Positions 1-4,904 of a DNA stretch of 5,090 bases are shown here, piece after piece. The notes under the pieces are model-generated. The model saw nothing but the letters and a program-made list of their open reading frames with translations, was not told the origin of the DNA and made no database searches. Position 1 is the stretch's first letter. Each line of letters begins with the position of its first letter. A program made the position numbers and the translations under genes. The stretch is taken from positions 1 to 5,090 of the forward strand of contig CAMJTZ010000145.1 of the NCBI GenBank assembly GCA_946408865.1, read 5' to 3'. The stretch comes from an uncultured Clostridia bacterium (GTDB lineage Bacteria; Bacillota_A; Clostridia; Christensenellales; Aristaeellaceae).

Positions 1-17
1 ACAACTGGTTTTTTATG

Positions 18-46
18 ATTCTATGCAGTTTTATTCGGTTTGTCAA
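18..46 (-). promoter_or_regulatory. Near-consensus sigma-A promoter reading out of the left edge
   Basis: On the minus strand a perfect -35 box TTGACA (41-46) is followed after exactly 17 bases by TAGAAT (18-23), one mismatch from the -10 consensus. Transcription would start near position 11 and run out of the window, so the gene it serves cannot be seen. The quality of both boxes and the ideal spacing make chance unlikely, but no transcript is shown. Confidence 0.6.
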
Positions 47-55
47 GGAAATCAC

Positions 56-68
56 CTGTTCTGAACAG
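56..68. repeat. Perfect 13-bp palindrome beside the left-edge promoter
   Basis: CTGTTC-T-GAACAG is a perfect dyad with a single central base. It lies 9 bases upstream of the -35 box of the left-edge minus-strand promoter, a position that suits an activator or a repressor. No regulator is encoded in the window, so an operator role is inference only. Confidence 0.35.
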
Positions 69-80
69 CGTCCTCCCCTC

Positions 81-177
81 CCGTCATTGCTGACAGAAGC
101 TTGCGGTTTGCTGCACTTGACGGTAAATACCTGTAACGGGACTTTCACCCGCAAGAATTGTGCCATGCCCGGCGCAC
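81..177 (-). mobile_element. Possible group II intron 5' end (domain I fragment)
   Basis: Read on the minus strand, the segment begins at 177 with GTGCGCC, fitting the GUGYG 5' end of bacterial group II introns. It continues with a GTGAAAGTCC block (137-151) of a kind I associate with domain I of such introns. It can fold: a 6-bp stem with one G-U pair is capped by a GCAA (GNRA) tetraloop at 81-96. CTTGCGG (149-155) is complementary to CCGCAAG (100-106), although that helix competes with a local CGGG/CCCG hairpin at 137-151. No reverse transcriptase lies inside the window; the element either continues past the left edge or is truncated, and the promoter at 18-46 favours truncation. Identification is from remembered sequence character, not a covariance model. 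Confidence 0.45.
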
Positions 178-211
178 CAGGAAAAGTCACGGTGAAACTT
201 CATTTTCCGGC

Positions 212-355
212 TCAGGGAACTGCGCATTGTCCGGTTTCACACCAGACATGGAAGTTGGTCTCTTCCGCATTCAGCCGGATACTGCTGTCTGTATGAAGCA
301 CGGCAATGGGAGCGGGGTTTTCCTCATAGAAGAAGGTCTCATTGCTCTTTTTCAT
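212..355 (-). CDS. Possible 47-residue protein downstream of the mutase
   Basis: This short frame starts with ATG at 353-355, 12 bases after the phosphoglycerate mutase stop and in the same reading frame, and ends with TGA at 212-214. The product begins MKKSNETFF, is acidic and mixed in composition, has no membrane segment or signal peptide, and ends in a segment with one Trp and two Cys (WCETGQC, then AVP). Codon use is moderately rich in C or G at third positions, as in the neighbouring genes, which supports real coding. No good Shine-Dalgarno sequence precedes it, so translation would depend on coupling to the mutase stop or on weak initiation. I do not recognise the family. It could be a small operon member, the truncated start of a longer gene cut before the intron-like element, or a chance frame. 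Confidence 0.4.
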   Translation of the reverse strand: MKKSNETFFYEENPAPIAVLHTDSSIRLNAEETNFHVWCETGQCAVP

Positions 356-367
356 CCGCACGGAAGG

Positions 368-2053
368 TTATTTCAGCATGGATTGCTCCCAGCTCTCATA
401 GGGTGTGACGCCCAGCAGCTCCGCGATGGTCGCGGCGACGTTTGCCAGGCCGAAAGGGTTTTCCGTATCCAGCTCATGCCGTGCGTCCCGGTCGTGAAGG
501 ATGAATGGAACAGGGTTCACGGTATGTGCAGTGCGTACGGTGATTTCGCCTTCTTTGTTCTTTTCCAGCATCTGCTCGCAGTTTCCGTGATCGGCGGTGA
601 CGACCAGGATACATCCATGCTCGTCGCATGCCCGGAGGATCCTGGCCAGGCACAGGTCCACCGCTTCCACCGCGATCTCCGTGGCCTGCAGGCTGCCGGT
701 ATGGCCCACCATGTCTCCGTTGGGTAAATTGCAGCGGATGAAACCATATTCGCCGGATTCGATGGCCGCGATGACCCTGTCGGTAATCTCCGCCGCCTTC
801 ATCCAGGGGCTTTCGTCGAAGGATCGGCTGTCGGAGGGAACTTCCTCCCAGGTCTCCAGTTCTTCGGAAAACTTCTCCCCGCGGTTGCCGTTCCAGAAAT
901 AGGTTACATGCCCGAACTTCTGCGTCTCGGAACAAGCATACTCGCGGATGCCGTTCTCCGCCAGCAGCTCGGTCAGCGTCTGCCGGATCCGGGGCGGTTC
1001 GACCAGGTAACGGCGGGGAATATGCTGTTCCGCGTCATATTCCAGCATGCCCGCATATTTCACCTTCGGGACCTCTCCCCGGTCGAACTTGTCAAAAGAG
1101 GCATCCCCGTCGAAGGCCATTGAGATCTCCAGCGCCCGGTCCCCGCGGAAGTTGAAAAGGATCACGCTGTCCCCGTCCTTCATGACGCCAACCGGTACGC
1201 CGTCCTCCGCAATCACAAAACCGGGCAGGTCCTGATCGATGATCCCGGGCTGTTCCTTCCGGTACGCCTCAATCGCTTCCCGTGCGGAGGCAAACTGCCG
1301 CCCTTCGCCGTGCACATGGATATTCCACCCTTTTTCAACCATTCCCCAGTCCGCCTGGTAACGGTCCATGGTGATCTGCATGCGGCCGCCGCCGGAGGCG
1401 ATGCGCCCGTCGAAGGATTCACCGTTCAGAGCGGCCAGCGCGTTCTCCAGCTGATCCACATAGTCCAGGGCGGAAACCGGGGACACATCCCGCCCGTCCA
1501 GCAGGATATGGATCCGCACCTTTCGCACGCCCTCGGCCTTCGCCTCCTCCAGCATGGCCAGCAGATGGGAGATATTGCTGTGCACGTTACCGTCGCTCAG
1601 CAGGCCGATAAAATGAAGCGTGCCGCCGGAATCCTTCAGGCCGGAAACCAGGTCCTTCCAGGCGCCGGATGCATAAATCACGCCGCTGCTGATGGATTCG
1701 TCCACCAGCTTGGTGCCCTGGGAATAGATCTGGCCGCAGCCGAGGGCGTTGTGCCCCACCTCGCTGTTGCCCATATCGCTGTCCGAAGGCAGGCCCACTG
1801 CGGTGCCGCTGGCCTGGATCAGCCGGAAAGGATCATTGGCCTTCAGGGCGTCCAGGGTCGGGGTGGAAGCCTTCAGTACCATATTCCCCGTTTCATCCGC
1901 AGACTCCCCCACGCCGTCCATAATCACCAGCACGACAGGTTTCTCCGCGTGCGCGCGTCCTTCCGCCGCTGCCCCGGCCGGCGCCAGGCCTGTCAGCAGG
2001 ATCAGCGTTAACAAAACAGCTGTGAACCACTTTCTGTTTTTCATATTCATCAC
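368..2053 (-). CDS. gpmI: Exported cofactor-independent phosphoglycerate mutase (iPGM), plant/trypanosomatid type
   Basis: iPGM interconverts 3- and 2-phosphoglycerate through a phosphoserine intermediate using two metal ions. Numbering is from the GTG at 2053. Catalytic and metal residues are visible: Asp46 (IMDG), Ser97 (MGNSEVGH), His158, Asp447 and His451 (NGDMVGHTG), Asp488-His489 (TADHGN), His510 (TAHT). The motifs GGGRM..TMDRY, FDKFDR, YAGML.YD, ACSET.KFGHVT and FWNGNR match the plant/trypanosomatid branch rather than the usual bacterial SGRYYAMDRD type, and the length is near 560 residues as in that branch. Unusually, residues 5-36 form a signal peptide: basic NRK, a hydrophobic run to about 23, then AXA sites ending at Ala30 or Ala36. 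Start choice is uncertain among GTG 2053, ATG 2050 and ATG 2044; the last follows GGTGA by 5 bases. Enzyme identity is firm; an extracellular role is inference. Confidence 0.93.
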   Translation of the reverse strand: MMNMKNRKWFTAVLLTLILLTGLAPAGAAAEGRAHAEKPVVLVIMDGVGESADETGNMVLKASTPTLDALKANDPFRLIQASGTAVGLPSDSDMGNSEVGHNALGCGQIYSQGTKLVDESISSGVIYASGAWKDLVSGLKDSGGTLHFIGLLSDGNVHSNISHLLAMLEEAKAEGVRKVRIHILLDGRDVSPVSALDYVDQLENALAALNGESFDGRIASGGGRMQITMDRYQADWGMVEKGWNIHVHGEGRQFASAREAIEAYRKEQPGIIDQDLPGFVIAEDGVPVGVMKDGDSVILFNFRGDRALEISMAFDGDASFDKFDRGEVPKVKYAGMLEYDAEQHIPRRYLVEPPRIRQTLTELLAENGIREYACSETQKFGHVTYFWNGNRGEKFSEELETWEEVPSDSRSFDESPWMKAAEITDRVIAAIESGEYGFIRCNLPNGDMVGHTGSLQATEIAVEAVDLCLARILRACDEHGCILVVTADHGNCEQMLEKNKEGEITVRTAHTVNPVPFILHDRDARHELDTENPFGLANVAATIAELLGVTPYESWEQSMLK

Positions 2054-2061
2054 CGGTAACC

Positions 2062-2090
2062 ATTGTGCTGAAACAGCCCGTTTTTGTCAA
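2062..2090 (-). promoter_or_regulatory. Promoter of the phosphoglycerate mutase gene
   Basis: On the minus strand a perfect TTGACA (2085-2090) is followed after 17 bases by CACAAT (2062-2067), a 4-of-6 match to the -10 consensus. The predicted start point, near 2055, lies only about 10 bases before the ATG at 2044 and directly before the GTG at 2053. The mRNA would therefore be nearly leaderless. The -35 box is convincing; the -10 box is the weaker part. Confidence 0.5.
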
Positions 2091-2117
2091 TTCCCTTTTC
2101 CCGAAAAAAGGATTCCC
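2090..2117. promoter_or_regulatory. Possible operator between the divergent promoters
   Basis: Two ATTCCC direct repeats (2090-2095 and 2112-2117) lie 22 bp apart, about two helical turns. They flank an inverted repeat CCTTTT (2094-2099) / AAAAGG (2106-2111) with a 6-bp centre. The block sits just upstream of the mutase -35 box and just before the divergent -10 box, so one bound protein could affect both promoters. The arms are simple in composition and may be chance. Confidence 0.25.
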
Positions 2118-2142
2118 CCCTGAAAGATGAATATGGTATAAT
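2113..2142 (+). promoter_or_regulatory. Extended -10 promoter of the DUF1295 gene
   Basis: The sequence TGGTATAAT (2134-2142) is a perfect -10 hexamer with the TGn extension. The -35 region is weak: TTCCCC at 2113-2118 with 18-bp spacing is the best candidate, as is usual for extended -10 promoters. Transcription would start near 2149, giving an 85-90 base leader before the ATG at 2237. That leader includes a small GC-rich hairpin, TCCGG-CGCCGT-CCGGA, near 2175-2190. Confidence 0.55.
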
Positions 2143-2236
2143 CCCGTTTGTTTGTACCTGTTCCTTTTTTTCTTCCGGCGCCGTCCGGATCGCGGAAAGA
2201 AGAAGGGACCGGGATTTCTCAGCCCAGAGGGAGAAG

Positions 2237-3127
2237 ATGCTTATGAACTGCGAAACGGTCAGCCGGGAAAAAGAAAAGAGCAAGGGACTCCTGCTGGACC
2301 TGATTGTGTATACAGGCGCTTTTATCGCTGCAGGAATCCCTTTCATGCAGATTGACAGCCCGCTGGAGGCAACGGCGGCATTCACGGCCGCTGCCACGCT
2401 GATCGTCTATATTGTATCCGTTTTTCTGTCGGACGTTTCGGTGTATGACCCTTACTGGAGCGTAGCCCCGCCGGTGATGCTTCTCGCGAACATGCAGAAA
2501 TACCGCCTCTGGAATATCAACGCGGTGCTCCTGCTGGCGCTGGTCGGCGTATGGTCGCTGCGTCTGACCGCAAACTGGTATTTCACCTACAAAGGCATCG
2601 GACATGAAGACTGGCGGTACGCGCAGTACAGGGAACGCTTTTCTCCCTTCCTGTTCCAGGTGATCAGCTTTTTCGGGCTGCACTTCGTCCCGACCCTTGT
2701 GGTCTTCGGCGGGATGACCGGCGCCCTGTACGCGATGCGGGAGGAACCGTTCGCTCCCCTCTCCCTCGCGGGCATCCTGATCATGCTCGCCGCCGTGGCC
2801 CTCGAGTATGTCTCCGACCGGACGATTCACAGTTTTCTCCGTGAACACAGGGGCGAAAACAAAACCTGCAACGTTTCCGTCTGGCAGTATTCCCGTCACC
2901 CGAACTATCTCGGAGAGATGCTGTTCTGGACCGGACTGTATGTCTGGTTCGCCGCGTGCTGTCCGCAGATCTGGTACAGAGGCCTGGGGTTTCTGAGCAT
3001 CATCGCCCTGTTCATGCTCGTTTCCATTCCGATGATGGAAAAGCACAATCTGGCGCGCCGGCCGGATTACGCGCAGTACCGGGCGCAGACGCCTGTGCTG
3101 ATTCCTTTGCCGCGGCGCGGCCGGTAA
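2237..3127 (+). CDS. DUF1295 integral membrane protein, steroid 5-alpha-reductase-like
   Basis: The 296-residue product is polytopic, with hydrophobic segments near residues 18-36, 46-65, 95-112, 138-163, 174-190, 228-242 and 248-265. Family motifs are clear: VYDPYWSVAP (69-78), SLRLTANW (107-114), HEDWRY (123-128), WQYSRHPNYLGE (216-227) and SIPMMEK (263-269). DUF1295 belongs with the 3-oxo-5-alpha-steroid 4-dehydrogenase and isoprenylcysteine methyltransferase-like membrane enzymes; the RHPNYLGE region is thought to bind nucleotide cofactor. The natural substrate of bacterial members is generally not known. Start: ATG 2237 follows AGAGGGAG; ATG 2243 is an alternative. The open frame continues upstream to a TTG at 2084, but that would place the TATAAT promoter inside the gene. 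It is transcribed divergently from the mutase and convergently with the deaminase, so it is probably monocistronic. Confidence 0.9.
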   Translation: MLMNCETVSREKEKSKGLLLDLIVYTGAFIAAGIPFMQIDSPLEATAAFTAAATLIVYIVSVFLSDVSVYDPYWSVAPPVMLLANMQKYRLWNINAVLLLALVGVWSLRLTANWYFTYKGIGHEDWRYAQYRERFSPFLFQVISFFGLHFVPTLVVFGGMTGALYAMREEPFAPLSLAGILIMLAAVALEYVSDRTIHSFLREHRGENKTCNVSVWQYSRHPNYLGEMLFWTGLYVWFAACCPQIWYRGLGFLSIIALFMLVSIPMMEKHNLARRPDYAQYRAQTPVLIPLPRRGR

Positions 3128-3150
3128 AGCGCTGGCCGGAATTTACTTTT
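3118..3150 (+). terminator. Possible intrinsic terminator of the DUF1295 gene
   Basis: CGGCCGG (3118-3124) can pair with CTGGCCG (3132-3138) over a 7-base loop, giving a GC-rich 7-bp stem with one G-U pair. The U-rich ATTTACTTTT (3141-3150) follows on the plus strand. The stem overlaps the DUF1295 stop codon and fills the 15-bp gap to the convergent deaminase gene. The U tract is interrupted, so strength is uncertain; no T tract follows it on the minus strand. Confidence 0.4.
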
Positions 3151-4252
3151 CCGTTAACCCGAGCTGCACACGAAGGTCATTTCTAACTTCTTCTGTGGTG
3201 AAGGCGGCTTCGACGGCATTCTCCAGGAGGGTCCTTCTCTGTTCGGCGGTAAGGCCGAACTGATCCTCCATGTAGCGGAATTCATCCGGCAGGGTGGTGC
3301 CTTCAATGCCCATATCATCCGTGTTTAAGGTAACGCGGACGCCGTCGTTCAGGTAATCAATCAGCGGATAAGCGTCCATATTCTCCAGGGCGTGGGTCTG
3401 CCGGTTGCTGGTCGGGCAGATTTCCAGGGTGACGCCGTTCTCTTTCAGAAGGCGGACAACCTCGGGATCCTCATAGCTTCTGACGCCGTGCCCGATTCTC
3501 TTTGCTCCGTATTCAACCGCCAGCCTGACGCTTTCCGGACCCGCGGCCTCCCCGGCGTGAATGGTGAAAGGAATACCCTGTTCCTTTGCTTTTTCAAACA
3601 GTTCCCGGTAATTATTCGTCGGGAAGAGCGCTTCCGCGCCCGCCAGATCGATCGCCACCACGCCGCCGTCTTCAACCAGGTATTTCCGGGCGAGTCTCAG
3701 CGTTTCTTCATTCAGCGCTTCGTTGCCCTCCCCGCGCATGCAGCAGAGGATCAGGTTAGCCTTGAGATCGGTTTTCTTCAGGCCCTCCAGCGCGGCAAGA
3801 ATGGCGTCCTCCTGGGTCATCCCCTTCTCCGTATGAAGCTGCGGAGCCCACCGCAGTTCCGCATAAATGACGCCGTGGCTTTTGATGTTCTCGCAGACCA
3901 GCCGCACGGCTTCGCTCAGTCCTTCCGGCGTCTGCATCAGGGAAAGCGGCAGCGCGAAGCATTCAAGAAAATCATTCAGGCTTTCGCAGTCTTCAGGAAC
4001 CGTCAGCTGGGCTTTCAGTTCCTCGTCGCTTTCTCCGGGCAGTTCGATGTTCTGAAGCGCCGCCAGTTCTTTCGCGATCTCCAGCGTGATCGCTCCGTCC
4101 AGATGCAGATGCAAGTCAATATACCCCTCTGCGGCCTCGCCCGCAGGCGTTTCAGCGGACGCAAACGCCATGGGAGTCACACAAACGCCGGACAGTAAAA
4201 CCGCTGTCATCACTGCAACAAGAGTACACCGCACCAATTTTTTCATTTTCAT
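3143..4252 (-). CDS. add: Adenosine deaminase with signal peptide (predicted exported)
   Basis: This 369-residue metal-dependent hydrolase converts adenosine or deoxyadenosine to inosine or deoxyinosine. Active-site residues are present: zinc ligands His48 and His50 (DLHLHLDG), His232 with catalytic Glu235 (IHAGE), His255 (IGHG) and Asp312-Asp313 (NTDD); DLAGAE (202-207) and CPTSN (279-283) are also seen. The usual DDP is DDM here, with Met314 replacing a strongly conserved proline. Residues 1-33 form a type I signal peptide: basic KMKKLVR, a hydrophobic core (about 10-25) and an ASA site, suggesting cleavage before Glu34. The catalytic domain starts close behind, with a normal family length. 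Start: ATG 4252 has GGAGG (4259-4263) six bases upstream; the second ATG at 4246 is spaced less well. No lipobox cysteine was found, so the product is probably secreted or wall-associated. Family identity is firm; export is inference from the signal. Confidence 0.93.
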   Translation of the reverse strand: MKMKKLVRCTLVAVMTAVLLSGVCVTPMAFASAETPAGEAAEGYIDLHLHLDGAITLEIAKELAALQNIELPGESDEELKAQLTVPEDCESLNDFLECFALPLSLMQTPEGLSEAVRLVCENIKSHGVIYAELRWAPQLHTEKGMTQEDAILAALEGLKKTDLKANLILCCMRGEGNEALNEETLRLARKYLVEDGGVVAIDLAGAEALFPTNNYRELFEKAKEQGIPFTIHAGEAAGPESVRLAVEYGAKRIGHGVRSYEDPEVVRLLKENGVTLEICPTSNRQTHALENMDAYPLIDYLNDGVRVTLNTDDMGIEGTTLPDEFRYMEDQFGLTAEQRRTLLENAVEAAFTTEEVRNDLRVQLGLTEK

Positions 4253-4267
4253 TTTTTTCCTCCGTAA

Positions 4268-4459
4268 ATCAAGAATTTCGCTGGTTCAGCTGATATAAAA
4301 TTGGATGCCGATGGATCTGATTCTTGCTTCGTTTTCATTATACCGCAAAAAGCCAAAGATGCCAATACAATCAGGTGGAATAACAATCCTGAAAGGATCG
4401 AAAAGCCTGATGGAGATATCCCTGTGCCGAATCAGTACAGCCTGTTTGTCAAGGGATGA
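4268..4459 (+). pseudogene. Possible C-terminal gene remnant, family unknown
   Basis: This plus-strand frame is open from just after a TAA (4265-4267) to a TGA at 4457-4459, about 63 codons, with no ATG and no ribosome binding site. The last part reads like ordinary soluble protein: IRWNNNPERIEKPDGDIPVP, then a short tail ending LFVKG. It runs through the deaminase promoter and leader on the opposite strand, which argues against a working gene today. I do not recognise the family. A 63-codon open stretch can arise by chance, so this is a weak call resting on protein-like composition. Confidence 0.25.
4337..4365 (-). promoter_or_regulatory. Promoter of the adenosine deaminase gene
   Basis: On the minus strand TTGGCA (4360-4365) precedes a perfect TATAAT (4337-4342) with exactly 17 bp spacing. 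Transcription would begin near 4330, giving a leader of about 78 bases that ends in the GGAGG ribosome binding site. No riboswitch-like structure was recognised in the leader. Confidence 0.7.
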
Positions 4460-4490
4460 TTTCAATGCAGATTGAACCGCGGATTATACA

Positions 4491-4500
4491 CCGGATCCGG
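4491..4500. repeat. 10-bp palindrome CCGGATCCGG
   Basis: A perfect palindrome lies just beyond the T tract of the possible terminator and next to a minus-strand TATAAT (4483-4488) that lacks a recognisable -35 box. It could be an operator half or a chance restriction-site-like palindrome. Nothing else in the window repeats it. Confidence 0.2.
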
Positions 4501-4504
4501 ACAC

Positions 4505-4543
4505 AAAAAAACGATCTTCTGGGGGATTACGTCAAAGCCAGAA
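4505..4543 (-). terminator. Possible intrinsic terminator after the ATPase remnant
   Basis: On the minus strand TTCTGG (4538-4543) pairs with CCAGAA (4517-4522) over a 15-base loop containing the TAA stop of the ATPase remnant. Seven T residues (4505-4511) follow 5 bases after the stem. The position just at the end of the remnant fits a retained terminator. The long loop and short stem make it moderate only. Confidence 0.4.
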
Positions 4544-4745
4544 ATTGACGATGCAGTAAAAAATCCACAATATTCATATGTGCGATGCCATTACGGCTCA
4601 TGTCAACCTTGTCAAGCGAAAGCACATATTTCGGGGATGCATCAGTAATCGGTGCAAAAGCGCCGAACTCACGGTTAATCGTAGCCTGTGAGGGCATGAG
4701 ATCAGCGCTTCTCAGCGATTGAGAGAAATTCCCGGAGGCGTTGAT
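4527..4745 (-). pseudogene. C-terminal remnant of a COG1373-type AAA ATPase (DUF4143)
   Basis: A minus-strand frame open for 72 codons ends at TAA 4527-4529; from its first ATG (4697) it codes for 56 residues. Readable blocks include INREFGAF, SPKYVLSLDK and SRNGIAHMNIVDFLL. These match, from memory, the extreme C terminus of ATP-binding proteins with a DUF4143 domain, where a PKYV(L/I)S(L/M)D strand and a final NIVDFLL helix are typical. The ATPase core, Walker motifs and most of DUF4143 are absent; an in-frame TAA at 4746-4748 closes the upstream end, and I found no continuation in other frames further right. It is therefore a decayed fragment rather than a gene. Full-length relatives run to roughly 400 residues and are common, variable accessory genes in Clostridia and Bacteroidetes. 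Confidence 0.6.
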
Positions 4746-4823
4746 TTATAAGGCGAAAACGTCACGTTAAATTGAATTCCATTTCCGGAATCCAGGAGCG
4801 ATTCAGGGCGAAAAAAGAGGCAG

Positions 4824-4845
4824 TAATCACCAAAATAATCACCAA
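4824..4845. repeat. Short tandem repeat TAATCACCAA x2
   Basis: Two exact copies of TAATCACCAA (4824-4833 and 4836-4845) occur with a 12-bp period in the gene-free right-hand region. The tract is too short to assign a role and could be replication slippage or a simple protein-repeat relic. Confidence 0.4.
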
Positions 4846-4904
4846 GATTTTCGGCTGTTCGGCCTTGAAGCAACACATTTCGGTTGAAATTTACAGATGT
4901 ATTT

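Noticed and set aside
158..727. Plus-strand frame of 189 codons at the left side
   Set aside because: It covers the intron-like segment, the small ORF and the mutase end in antisense. There is no ribosome binding site and no protein-like pattern.
1310..2011. Long plus-strand open frame opposite the mutase (233 codons)
   Set aside because: It is a shadow of the GC-rich mutase gene on the other strand, with a His/Gln/Arg-rich product lacking any recognisable motif.
2084..2236. 51-codon N-terminal extension of the DUF1295 protein from a TTG start
   Set aside because: It would place the TATAAT promoter inside the gene, lacks a ribosome binding site, and encodes charged, non-family sequence. ATG 2237 has AGAGGGAG upstream and gives the usual family length.
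2219..3046. Long minus-strand open frame opposite the DUF1295 gene (275 codons)
   Set aside because: It is antisense to a gene with clear family motifs, and its product is a His/Arg/Glu-rich sequence typical of shadow frames.
3392..4198. Long plus-strand open frame opposite the adenosine deaminase (268 codons)
   Set aside because: The deaminase on the other strand is unambiguous; this frame is Arg/Phe/Gln-rich without motifs and has no supporting start signal.
4483..4488. Minus-strand TATAAT near 4483-4488 as a promoter
   Set aside because: No usable -35 box lies 16-18 bases upstream (a T-rich tract instead), and there is no TGn extension, so it was not listed as a promoter.
4762..4878. Minus-strand 38-residue frame with one hydrophobic segment (KILVIILVITASFFAL)
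   Set aside because: It looks like a tiny membrane peptide, but there is no Shine-Dalgarno sequence and no promoter. The hydrophobic run partly comes from the TAATCACCAA tandem repeat, so chance is the better explanation.
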